DNA of 64,000 nucleotides. Origin: Advenella alkanexedens (GTDB taxonomy: Bacteria > Pseudomonadota > Gammaproteobacteria > Burkholderiales > Burkholderiaceae_B). The notes below the pieces were generated by a model, which ran no database searches, was not told the origin of the DNA, and worked only from the letters and a program-made list of their open reading frames with translations. The stretch is taken from contig NZ_JAHSPR010000005.1 in the NCBI RefSeq assembly GCF_019132845.1, forward strand, positions 1 to 64,000, given 5' to 3'. Positions 1-7,062 of this stretch are shown in pieces. Every line of letters begins with the position of its first letter. The first letter of the stretch is position 1. The position numbers were made by a program, and so were the translations under genes.

Positions 1-2
1 AG

Positions 3-122
3 CTCAATGGGCATGATCCGTATGCCTATTTGAAGGATGTACTCACACGCTTGCCCACTCAGCCCGCCAGCCGTATTGCTGAACTGTTGCCGCATAATTG
101 GCAACCACAGACAGCGATGTAA
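3..122 (+). pseudogene. IS66-family transposase (TnpC), C-terminal fragment
   Basis: A reading frame open at the left edge ends at a TAA and encodes about 39 residues, containing NGHDPYAYLKDVLTRLP and HNWQP. This is the typical C-terminal tail of the large IS66 DDE transposase. The catalytic part would lie left of the window, so it cannot be decided whether the element is intact. The gene is followed by an IS66-like terminal repeat and then by remnants of other insertion sequences. Family assignment is from recognised sequence; the pseudogene label is inferred from the context. Confidence 0.75.
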
Positions 123-160
123 AAAAACAGGTTAAAGAAAACCGCTGTCAAGATGAGATG

Positions 161-172
161 GCCGAACGCTTA
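161..172 (+). repeat. Probable IS66 right terminal inverted repeat
   Basis: The sequence CCGAACGCTTAC read outward resembles the IS66-family end, which begins GTAAGCG on the other strand. It lies about 40 bases after the transposase stop. A perfect palindrome GTAAGCTTAC follows at 201-210 and may mark a junction between elements. No target duplication can be checked because the other end is outside the window. Confidence 0.45.
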
Positions 173-212
173 CTCCCTTACAAGCGAAATAATAAAAAGC
201 GTAAGCTTACCG

Positions 213-437
213 TCAAGCGCACAGTTCATAACTAGAGACTTCTGCTGCTAACTGTCGTTTAAATTCACTGGGTGGTAAGTTACCCAATGACTCATGGGGT
301 CGTTCCTCGTTATAACTTAACATCCAGGCCCAACTGAGGTCTCGCACCTGATCCAGCGATGAGAACAAATGCGGGTCCAGGACTTCGGTGCGATAACTGC
401 GATTAAATCGCTCTATATAAGCATTTTGGTTTGGCTT
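213..437 (-). pseudogene. IS3-family transposase (OrfB), C-terminal fragment
   Basis: The minus strand encodes about 75 residues including KPNQNAYIERFNRSYR, YNEERPHESLG and PPSEF. These are hallmarks of the C-terminal part of the IS3-family OrfB integrase, including the last catalytic Glu region (IERFN). The frame is joined at about 437 to the fic remnant, so the N-terminal integrase domain is missing. The open frame continues past the junction into fic sequence and would make a chimeric product with no expected function. It most likely results from insertion followed by deletion. Confidence 0.8.
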
Positions 438-732
438 GGCGATAGCGCATAACTTCTTTGGCTGCCGGATTGGCAAATCCGTCAGGGTCGGCGTCGTCCC
501 GAAACAGCTCATCATGAGTGGTTACGATGTTTTCGATCTCGGAGCTGTCTTTTGCCTCTTGTAAACCCAGGGTGTTGATAAGAATGCCTTGGTTTGGGAT
601 AGAGGCGGCCACGCCTTTCAGTTCAGCAAGATAACGGCTGCTACTTGTGAGCTTCTTTAGGATGAGAGGAGTATCGAATCGTTCTGCATTTAAATGTTCA
701 AGGGGCGTAATCGGTGTCACTATGAACTCCAC
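436..732 (-). pseudogene. Fic-family protein, N-terminal fragment
   Basis: About 99 residues match the N-terminal domain of Fic (AMP-transferase) proteins: AELKGVAASIPNQ, then LQEAKDSSEIENIVTTHDEL. SSEIEN fits the inhibitory-helix pattern [ST]xxxE[GN]. The catalytic Fic loop (HPFxxGNGR) is absent because the frame runs into the IS3 fragment at about 437. The only start in frame at the left end of homology is GTG at 732, directly beside a set of operator palindromes at 751-868. The piece might make a stable inhibitory-helix peptide, but this is speculation; it is best read as a broken gene. Confidence 0.75.
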
Positions 733-750
733 ATATATAAAAAAATGGGT

Positions 751-868
751 TTTTCTATATATGTTACAGATGATATGTATAGAAAAACGGTTTTTTTATA
801 CATGTTGCTGGTAATGTGTATAGAAAATCTGTTTTTTTATATATGTTGCAGGTAATATGTATAGAAAA
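751..868. promoter_or_regulatory. Three tandem palindromic operators upstream of fic remnant
   Basis: Three sites, 751-786, 792-827 and 833-868, each consist of a TTTTCTATA or TTTTTTATA arm, an 18-base spacer and a TATAGAAAA arm. They repeat with an exact 41-bp period, close to four helical turns. The spacer is also conserved (ATGTTgcTGGTAATGTG type). A further inverted pair, CATATATA at 732-739 and TATATATG at 756-763, reaches the GTG start of fic. The arrangement fits cooperative binding by an autoregulator of the fic operon. The regulator is not encoded nearby. Confidence 0.6.
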
Positions 869-908
869 TAGATGCTTTCTATATGGATTTTCGCTCACGG
901 ATGAGTAG

Positions 909-1052
909 CTGGACAAAAAGAAACTGGAAGCGTTTGCTCGTGAAGCAGCCAAAGGCTTGAAGACCGAAAAGGACCTGAATGAATTCAGCCAGATACTGAC
1001 CAAGATTACGATAGAGGCTGCACTCAATGCCGAGCTTGACGCTCACTTGGGC
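909..1052 (+). pseudogene. IS256-family transposase, N-terminal fragment
   Basis: From 909 the plus strand reads LDKKKLEAFAREAAKGLK followed by KDLNEFSQILTK and EAALNAELDAHLG, the typical N-terminus of IS256 (mutator-type) transposases. A TAG sits directly before it and the usual ATG is not present. Homology stops at about 1052, before any DDE catalytic residue. It is a dead fragment. The sequence between here and 1166 shows nothing I can assign. Confidence 0.75.
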
Positions 1053-1166
1053 AACACTCTGGTTATTCGGCGGCATCATTTTTTAACGATCTGCGCTTTA
1101 AGGTCAGGACTGTAGGATGATATTGAAAAACTCTATCCGCTCCCTCAAATGGATAAAATGTAAAAA

Positions 1167-1568
1167 TCAAAATATCGGACAACTAGTCTGACAGAGGGGG
1201 TCCAGGGTGATCCTGGAACCATCGACCGCCAGTACCCGCAAGTCCCAGAAGCGCAGGTAATCACCATCACCGTAATGCGTTTGCACGACGGCGGCCTGGT
1301 TAAGCTCGATAAAGGCGGTGTGTTTCAGTTTATACCGCGCCTGCGAATAAGCGCTGGCGGTCACGGGTGGCTGCTCCAACCCCGTCATCGCCTCATTGAC
1401 GACGTTTTGTAACGATTTCACGCTATTCCTCATGATCAACACCACAACCAACGCGAAGGACAGGCGGCGCTCGCGTGTGAACGCTTTATCGCTCTGACGG
1501 TGACGGTGCTTGAAGCCATTCGCTTCAAGCCGCTCTTGGGTAACTTCAATTGCCTGCTTTTTTTAGCC
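1167..1568 (-). pseudogene. IS4-family transposase, N-terminal fragment
   Basis: The minus strand carries ERLEANGFKHRHRQSDKAF, then MRNSVKSLQNVVNEAM, SAYSQARYKLKHTAF and LRVLAVDGSRI. The last contains the first catalytic Asp of the DDE triad. The frame closes soon after, so the other catalytic residues are lost. Near 1555 a run of A residues puts the expected ATG (1570) out of frame with the rest, a likely frameshift. Its upstream flank ends in a 27-bp sequence repeated at 3825, beyond the BCCT gene. Confidence 0.75.
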
Positions 1569-1603
1569 ATGTTCAACTGTCAATCAAATCCGCTTATTAT
1601 CTC

Positions 1604-1630
1604 AAAAAATGCTTAACCTAATGGCAGTGA
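1604..1630 (+). repeat. 27-bp direct repeat, copy 1 (left of betT)
   Basis: The block begins AAAAAATGCTTAAC and ends TAATGGCAGTGA. It recurs in the same orientation at 3825-3851 with one mismatch in 27. It lies between the IS4 remnant and the BCCT gene and may be the outer end of that element. The adjacent GGAGCATGGGAGC (1635-1647) is half of the REP-like hairpin seen at 3793 and 10258. Confidence 0.7.
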
Positions 1631-1662
1631 CGCTGGAGCATGGGAGCCAGTTCCACGGTTGC

Positions 1663-3669
1663 TTACTTATCATCAGGAATGGGTTCGTTATCATGCACCA
1701 TATGCAAGAAATGGCGATGACGTTCATATTGATTAATGATATCTACAATAATATCGTCTTTAGTCCATCCCATGATGTCGTAGTCTTGCCCGCCTTCAGT
1801 TAAATGCACCTCGGCCCGGTAGTATATTTCCTTATCTGGGCGTTCGGTGTCTACCGGATTCAGCGTAGGACGATTTTCAGCGACAGGATAAACCTGGTAG
1901 CTGAAGTCCTGGTATTCGCCGTGATGCGCAACGGTTAGCGCCCAACCTTTGGCATCGCTGTCAGGAGATGATTTTTGCATGACTTCTGCCTCAAAGCCCA
2001 GATCCTGCAGTTCTGCGCCAATTGCCTTCATTGCCGGTGCCACGGTAAGATTCATGAAGCGAACAACCTGGTTTTGTTCGGGTAAAGTGACCAAGTTACG
2101 TAAACGTTGTTGCCAGTCTTGTCCTTGGGCCAAAGGCGGTGTACGTGCCACTGTTTGGTAACGAATTTGCCGTTTGGTGGCCTCGGTTTTAAGGGCTTTA
2201 AATAAACCAAAAATAGCGGCTAATAAAATAATAGAGAAAGGCAAGGCGCTAACAATGGTTGCCGTTTGCAGTGCTTGCAAGCCATCGGCCAAAAGCAAGG
2301 CAATGGCAACCACGCCGGTTAAGGCAGACCAGAATATACGTTGCCATACCGGAGAGGGCATGTTTTCTTTAGAGGCCAGCAAATCAATAACCAAAGCGCC
2401 AGAGTCTGCAGAGGTAACAAAAAACACAACAACCATACATAGCGCCAGAATGGAAGTGAGGCTGGTTAAAGGCAGTTTTTCCAGGAAAACAAACAGGGCC
2501 TGTGCTACGTCGTTCTGAACGGTCAGGCCAAAGTTGCTCATGCCTTCAACTAAAATATAATAGATGGCGGTATCACCGAAAACGGTCATCCAAAATAAAG
2601 TAAAGCCCGATGGCACTAACAACACGCCCAGTACAAATTGACGGATAGTGCGGCCTCGTGAAATACGGGCAATGAATAAACCGACAAAAGGTGACCAGGC
2701 TATCCACCAACCCCAGTAAAAGAGGGTCCAGCCACCAATCCAGTCATTGGGTTCATAAGCATAAAGGGTAAAGGTTGCCGTTACTATATTTGATAAATAG
2801 GCCCCCGTGTTTTCTACAAAAGTTTGGAGCAGGAAGACAGTAGGGCCTAGAATGAGTACAAACAAAAGTAATAAAAAGGCAAGCCCCAGGTTGATTTCTG
2901 AAAGAATCTTAATGCCCCGGTCCAGGCCACTGGCTACGGATAGGGTCGCTAAACCACAGGCAATAATAATCAGGACAATTTGTACCTGGAGGGTAACGGG
3001 CAGATTAAATAAATAGTTCAGGCCACTATTTATTTGCGCTACCCCAAAGCCCAGCGAGGTGGCCACGCCAAAGACGGTACCAAGAACGGCAAAGGTGTCA
3101 ACGGCCTGACCGGTGCGGCCATAAATGCGGTCTCCAATAATAGGATAAAGCGCAGAGCTTAGTCTTAGCGGCAGGCCGTGTCTGTAGCAGAAAAATGCAA
3201 GAACCAAACCCACAATGGCATAAATAGCCCAGGCATGTAGCCCCCAGTGAAAAAAGGTAATGCTCATGGCGTTACGTGCCGCCAAGACGGTTCCCCCTTC
3301 GCCGGTAGGAGGACTAAGAAAATGCATGACCGGTTCAGCCACCCCAAAGAACATAAGGCCAATGCCCATGCCGGTAGAAAAAAGCATGGCAAACCAGGTG
3401 AAGTTCTTGAAGTCAGGCGTAGAGTGATCTGGCCCCAATTTAATGTCGCCATATCGACTGATAGCTAAAAAGAAGGTGCTAAGTAAAATGATGGCGACAG
3501 TTAGAATATAAAACCAACTTACATGGCTGAGAATCCAGGTCTGGGTATTGCTAAATAGCTGTTGGGTAAAGTCAGGTGCAAAAGCAGCAAGGCCAATCAG
3601 AAGTAGAATAAGAGCGGCAGCCGAGAAAAAAACAGGGGGGTTAATGCTCGTTTGCTTAAAAGGCTTCAT
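1663..3669 (-). CDS. betT: BCCT-family choline/betaine-type transporter
   Basis: This is a 668-residue inner-membrane secondary transporter of the betaine/choline/carnitine family. The BCCT tryptophan signature WTLFYWGWWIAWSPF lies near residue 325 and the GMGIG segment near residue 100, within about twelve membrane helices. A soluble C-terminal tail of roughly 160 residues is typical of long BetT-like members that sense osmotic stress. The ATG at 3669 is preferred over the upstream in-frame ATG (3696) because only the former has AAGG in front of it. The gene stands alone, with no betaine-synthesis genes nearby. The substrate (choline or glycine betaine) is inferred from family. Confidence 0.88.
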   Translation of the reverse strand: MKPFKQTSINPPVFFSAAALILLLIGLAAFAPDFTQQLFSNTQTWILSHVSWFYILTVAIILLSTFFLAISRYGDIKLGPDHSTPDFKNFTWFAMLFSTGMGIGLMFFGVAEPVMHFLSPPTGEGGTVLAARNAMSITFFHWGLHAWAIYAIVGLVLAFFCYRHGLPLRLSSALYPIIGDRIYGRTGQAVDTFAVLGTVFGVATSLGFGVAQINSGLNYLFNLPVTLQVQIVLIIIACGLATLSVASGLDRGIKILSEINLGLAFLLLLFVLILGPTVFLLQTFVENTGAYLSNIVTATFTLYAYEPNDWIGGWTLFYWGWWIAWSPFVGLFIARISRGRTIRQFVLGVLLVPSGFTLFWMTVFGDTAIYYILVEGMSNFGLTVQNDVAQALFVFLEKLPLTSLTSILALCMVVVFFVTSADSGALVIDLLASKENMPSPVWQRIFWSALTGVVAIALLLADGLQALQTATIVSALPFSIILLAAIFGLFKALKTEATKRQIRYQTVARTPPLAQGQDWQQRLRNLVTLPEQNQVVRFMNLTVAPAMKAIGAELQDLGFEAEVMQKSSPDSDAKGWALTVAHHGEYQDFSYQVYPVAENRPTLNPVDTERPDKEIYYRAEVHLTEGGQDYDIMGWTKDDIIVDIINQYERHRHFLHMVHDNEPIPDDK

Positions 3670-3792
3670 GGTTTGGCCTTGTTTATAGTTAAACATGGGA
3701 AAAGTGTAGCAGAATAGTGAGTCGGGGTCAGGATTTACTTATTGAGTGATTGTGGCAAACGTGGCAATGCCTGCGCCCTTGAATAAAACGCG

Positions 3793-3818
3793 CACTCCCA
3801 AGCAGGAGCATGGGAGTG
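3793..3818. repeat. REP-like hairpin between betT and hydroxylase gene
   Basis: CACTCCCA and TGGGAGTG form a perfect 8-bp stem around the loop AGCAGGAGCA. The same loop with a 7-bp stem recurs at 10258-10281, and a half copy is at 1635-1647. It is an intergenic dispersed repeat, not a terminator, since no T-run follows. It lies 7 bases before the second copy of the 27-bp repeat. Confidence 0.6.
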
Positions 3819-3824
3819 AGTCAT

Positions 3825-3851
3825 AAAAAATGCTTAACTTAATGGCAGTGA
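3825..3851 (+). repeat. 27-bp direct repeat, copy 2 (right of betT)
   Basis: This matches the block at 1604-1630 at 26 of 27 positions and has the same orientation, so betT is bracketed by a direct repeat. It continues into GCTCCGCGTGGGAACGCC, a sequence with the look of intergenic repeats. It could be a solitary IS4 end or a trace of recombination. Confidence 0.65.
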
Positions 3852-3894
3852 TGCTCCGCGTGGGAACGCCTGGTCAAGTAAAATTCAACCGATG

Positions 3895-5085
3895 CTAGGC
3901 TGGAATCTGATCCTTCTCATACATCCATGCCATGCCTTCCATGACCTGATCGGGCGTCCTTTCCTTAAGGAAGGCGTTTCTCAGGTCGCGGGTGGCGTTG
4001 CTTGCGTGGTAGGCTTGCCCATATAAGCGTGCGGTTTGCTGGATACGGGCGGTGCGCAAATAACGGGCCTTGGCGTATGAGTCAAACGCTTTGCTGAAGT
4101 CTCCCCCTGAAGCCTGGACGTGTTTGGCCAGGCAAACCGCATCTTCCATGGCCATACAGGCACCCTGTGCCAGGTATTGCAGCATCGGGTGCGCGGCATC
4201 ACCCAGCAGGGTAACATTGTCTTTGGTCCAGTTGCCAACCGGGTCACGGTCACATAACACCCACATACGCCAGGATTCGATTTTTTCCAGCATGCCCAGC
4301 ACTTCCGGGCGGGCACCCTGAAAGCGCGCTCTCAGTTCTTCCGGATCTCCATAGGTATCCCAGCCTTCGTCATACTTGTCGCTATGAAACACCGCAACCA
4401 GATTGAAGACATCAGATTGTCTCAACGGGTAGTGCACCAGATGGAAGCGGGGACCCATCCAGATCACCATGGCATGTTTCCGGTTGGCTTCGGGAACCTG
4501 GTCAATAGGCAAGACGGCCCTGTAGGCGATATGCCCTGAAACCCTTGGCTTGCCATCGTTAACAATACTTTGCCGTACAGTGGACCACAGGCCGTCAGCA
4601 CCGATCAGGGCGGGTCCGGTATGTGTTTGACCATCCGAGGTGGTGACGGTAACGCTCTTTCCATCTGAAACATGGCTTTCCACTTTGCTGGATGCTGAAA
4701 GGGTGACTTTCCCGCTATCCCGACAGGCCTGCAAAAGAACGGCATGCAGATCTGCACGATGAATCAGGCCATAAGGTTTCCCAAAGCGTTCCGGATAGAG
4801 CTCACTGACGGGCAGGCGCAGGATTTCTTCACCACTGATGGCGTCCATGGCGATGATATCATCGGGAAAGACGGCAAGTTTATTGACTTCATCGCTAATG
4901 CCCAGCTCATCAAAGGTGTAGAAGGCGTTGGGCCCCAATTGGATACCGGCACCAATTTCCTTGATTTCATCGGCCTGTTCAAATACATGACTTTCTTTGC
5001 CAATGCGGGCCAGGGCCAGGGCTGCCGCTAAACCGCCAATGCCACCACCGGCAATTAAAATTTGATCGTTTGATGCTTGTTTCAT
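3895..5085 (-). CDS. 3-hydroxybenzoate 6-monooxygenase (FAD, NAD(P)H)
   Basis: This 396-residue group A flavoprotein hydroxylase probably converts 3-hydroxybenzoate to gentisate. The dinucleotide fold has GGGIGG at residues 13-18. The second flavin motif LIGADGLWSTVR is near 160 and the ribityl motif LLGDAAHPMLQYLAQGA near 300. The sequence, including IGAGIQLGPNAF, fits the 3HB6H/salicylate hydroxylase branch. It overlaps the upstream FAH-family gene by 4 bases (ATGA), so the two are translationally coupled. Gentisate dioxygenase nearby supports the substrate call; a salicylate 5-hydroxylating role is a less likely alternative. Confidence 0.88.
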   Translation of the reverse strand: MKQASNDQILIAGGGIGGLAAALALARIGKESHVFEQADEIKEIGAGIQLGPNAFYTFDELGISDEVNKLAVFPDDIIAMDAISGEEILRLPVSELYPERFGKPYGLIHRADLHAVLLQACRDSGKVTLSASSKVESHVSDGKSVTVTTSDGQTHTGPALIGADGLWSTVRQSIVNDGKPRVSGHIAYRAVLPIDQVPEANRKHAMVIWMGPRFHLVHYPLRQSDVFNLVAVFHSDKYDEGWDTYGDPEELRARFQGARPEVLGMLEKIESWRMWVLCDRDPVGNWTKDNVTLLGDAAHPMLQYLAQGACMAMEDAVCLAKHVQASGGDFSKAFDSYAKARYLRTARIQQTARLYGQAYHASNATRDLRNAFLKERTPDQVMEGMAWMYEKDQIPA

Positions 5086-5948
5086 ACAGTCTCCATGGTT
5101 GTAACATTAACAGCGATTGTTCCTACACCTTCCAGTTCCATTTCTATGCGGTCTCCGGGCTCAACGGGACCAACCCCTTCTGGCGTGCCGGTAAAGATCA
5201 GGTCACCGGGATTGAGGGTGTAAAAAGAGGAAGCGAACTCGATAAGGTGAGGAATATCAATCACCAGATCTTTCGTGTTGGCGTTCTGGCGTTCTTCACC
5301 ATTGACGGTCAGGCGAAACGCCAGTGATCCGGGGTCGGGGATTTCATCTGCCGTCACCAGCCACGGGCCCAGCACCGTGTAGGTATCAATGGATTTGCGC
5401 ATGCTGCGCTCTTCCGGGCCACGGGTGGTCATGTCCAGGCCGGCACAGTAGCCGGCAACGTATTGCAGGGCATCTTTGGCCGCAATATTGCGGCCCGTCT
5501 TGCCAATCACCACCACCACCTCGGCTTCGTGGTCGTTTCTGCGCTCCGGGTGGGCAAGTTCTACGGGTTGCGATACACCAATCAGTGAGCTGTTGGCTTT
5601 TAAAAACAGGCCCACCCGCTGAATTTCACCAATCTGGTTGGCATGGTGTATTTCTTTATCGGCACGTGCTTCTTCCAGGTGTTTCAGGTAATTGACAGGG
5701 GCGGCAATAATTTTCCCCGGGTTGGCAACAGGTGCCAGCAATTGAACGTCCGTCAGCGCTTTCTTTGGCGCATTCTCCATTAACTGCATGAGCCGGGGGC
5801 GCAGGCTTTCCAGGTTGGCGATCAAAAGATCGTGGCCGGGAAAGGGATAAGCCTGTTCGGGTAGCAGCGCCAGGGCAGCACTGACATCATAAATATCATT
5901 TCCCTGTACAACGCCCAGTTGATTGTTGTCAAAACGGCAAATTCGCAT
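5082..5948 (-). CDS. Fumarylacetoacetate hydrolase family protein, likely fumarylpyruvate hydrolase
   Basis: The 288-residue protein has an FAH C-terminal fold. Putative metal ligands are in NDHEAEVVVVIGKTGRN (about 138-154) and CAGLDMTTRG (about 170), and the product-loop motif is DLIFTGTPEGVGPV near 252. Next to 3-hydroxybenzoate hydroxylase and gentisate dioxygenase, it most likely hydrolyses fumarylpyruvate, or maleylpyruvate directly, to pyruvate and a C4 diacid. It is first in its operon and overlaps the hydroxylase gene by 4 bases. ATG 5948 is preceded by AGGAG. Function within the FAH family is inferred from context. Confidence 0.85.
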   Translation of the reverse strand: MRICRFDNNQLGVVQGNDIYDVSAALALLPEQAYPFPGHDLLIANLESLRPRLMQLMENAPKKALTDVQLLAPVANPGKIIAAPVNYLKHLEEARADKEIHHANQIGEIQRVGLFLKANSSLIGVSQPVELAHPERRNDHEAEVVVVIGKTGRNIAAKDALQYVAGYCAGLDMTTRGPEERSMRKSIDTYTVLGPWLVTADEIPDPGSLAFRLTVNGEERQNANTKDLVIDIPHLIEFASSFYTLNPGDLIFTGTPEGVGPVEPGDRIEMELEGVGTIAVNVTTMETV

Positions 5949-5966
5949 TTTTTATCGTCTCCTTAA

Positions 5967-6043
5967 TGAATGTTGTTAGTATTCATGAACTTTATTATTG
6001 GTTCAATAAATTGAAATTTATAGTTGATATTGTATTTAACAAT
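5967..6043. promoter_or_regulatory. Divergent LysR-type control region
   Basis: The 142-bp gap between the FAH gene and the LysR gene holds three dyads. They are TGAAT-N9-ATTCA (5967-5985), the perfect TTCAAT-AA-ATTGAA (6002-6015), and ATTGT-N5-ACAAT (6029-6043). The first and third fit the T-N11-A pattern used by LysR proteins. Their placement suits activation leftward of the catabolic operon and autorepression of the regulator. Confidence 0.55.
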
Positions 6044-6090
6044 AATAGGGGTAAAATTGGTGAATGGATTTTGATACTGTATAAAGGCTC

Positions 6091-6987
6091 ATGAGTAATC
6101 TCGACATACGTGATCTTGCCCTGATCGACGCATTGACACGCACCTGCAATATATCGGCCGCCGCTGAAATACTGGGCTTAAGTCAGCCATCGGTCAGTAT
6201 CCGTCTGGCCAAATTGCGCACGCATTTCAATGACGCGCTTTTTGTTCGTACCCGGACAGGCATGCAGCCCACCCCACGGGTTGCCGAGCTATTGCCCGCC
6301 ATTCGGTCTGCGCTTGGTTTGTTGGCGGATATAGAAGAGGGGGCAGCCAGTTTTGATCCGCTTGGCTCCAACCGTATTTTTCGATTAAGCATGACCAGTA
6401 CGGGGCAGGTGGTGGTAATTGCCCGGCTTAAAAATGTGTTGAACAGGCTGGCCCCCAAGGTCAGGATAGAAGTCATTGATTTTACGGAACAGACACCGCT
6501 TCAGCTTGAACGTGGTGAGGTTGATATTGCCATGGGCTTTACCACCATCATGGGCCCGGGTTTTTACCAGCAGAAATTATTCCGGGAGCATTATGTGTGC
6601 CTGATCCGTCATAATCATCCGCGCATTAACCATGAACTGACGATTGAGCAATTCAAGGCCGAGGGACATGTTGCGGTAAAAAGCAGCGGTACCGCGCATT
6701 GGCTGCTGGAAAAAGCGATTGATGATGCCGGTATCTCGAGGAATATTGAACTGTGGGTGCCCTCATTTCTTGGGCTGGCGGATATTGTCCGCACCACCGA
6801 TTTGCTGGCTTTGGCGCCCGTGCATTTGGCGCAGATCATATGTCGGGATAAAACCGTAAGACGTGTTGATGTGCCCATTGAAATACCGTCTTATGATGTG
6901 AAGCAATATTGGCATGAACGGTATCATCAGGAACCCGGTAACCGGTGGCTCAGGCAAGTCATTGCCGATGTCATCCAGGAAAAATGA
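6091..6987 (+). CDS. LysR-family regulator of 3-hydroxybenzoate/gentisate genes
   Basis: The 298-residue protein has an N-terminal winged helix-turn-helix (residues about 5-64: ISAAAEILGLSQPSVSIRL) and a periplasmic-binding-like effector domain. It is divergent from the FAH-hydroxylase operon and therefore likely its activator, with an aromatic acid as effector. It is clearly paralogous to the second LysR at 9259. Both share DIRxL near the start, QPSVS or QSSVS in the helix, and the C-terminal block WHERxHxxPxNxWLR. The effector is not determined by the sequence. Confidence 0.85.
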   Translation: MSNLDIRDLALIDALTRTCNISAAAEILGLSQPSVSIRLAKLRTHFNDALFVRTRTGMQPTPRVAELLPAIRSALGLLADIEEGAASFDPLGSNRIFRLSMTSTGQVVVIARLKNVLNRLAPKVRIEVIDFTEQTPLQLERGEVDIAMGFTTIMGPGFYQQKLFREHYVCLIRHNHPRINHELTIEQFKAEGHVAVKSSGTAHWLLEKAIDDAGISRNIELWVPSFLGLADIVRTTDLLALAPVHLAQIICRDKTVRRVDVPIEIPSYDVKQYWHERYHQEPGNRWLRQVIADVIQEK

Positions 6988-7003
6988 AGGGTGCTGTTAT
7001 GGT

Positions 7004-7039
7004 AAAAAAGCATTGCAACCGGTCAGGTCGCAATGCTTT
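7004..7039 (-). terminator. Rho-independent terminator of the Bug receptor gene
   Basis: AAAGCATTGC (7007-7016) and GCAATGCTTT (7030-7039) form a perfect 10-bp stem. On the minus strand the stem is followed by a T-run (the A-run at 7004-7009). It therefore terminates the leftward transcript of the gentisate dioxygenase and Bug genes, and it also separates the convergent LysR gene. Confidence 0.8.
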
Positions 7040-7062
7040 GTCAATGGATAGTCGTGAATGGA

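Noticed and set aside
751-868. Possible short CRISPR array
   Set aside because: The three repeats are contiguous palindromic operators with no variable spacers, and no cas genes are nearby.
764-1027. An 87-codon frame across the operator repeats
   Set aside because: It crosses repeats and the IS256 fragment on the opposite strand; composition (repeated YIKK-like runs) reflects the AT-rich repeats only.
3667-3696. Nine-residue N-terminal extension of the BCCT transporter
   Set aside because: The upstream ATG has no ribosome site and the extension is not expected in the family; the ATG at 3669 is better.
5324-5695. 123-codon plus-strand frame antisense to the FAH gene
   Set aside because: Its Pro/Cys/Arg-rich composition and lack of homology mark it as a shadow of the real gene.
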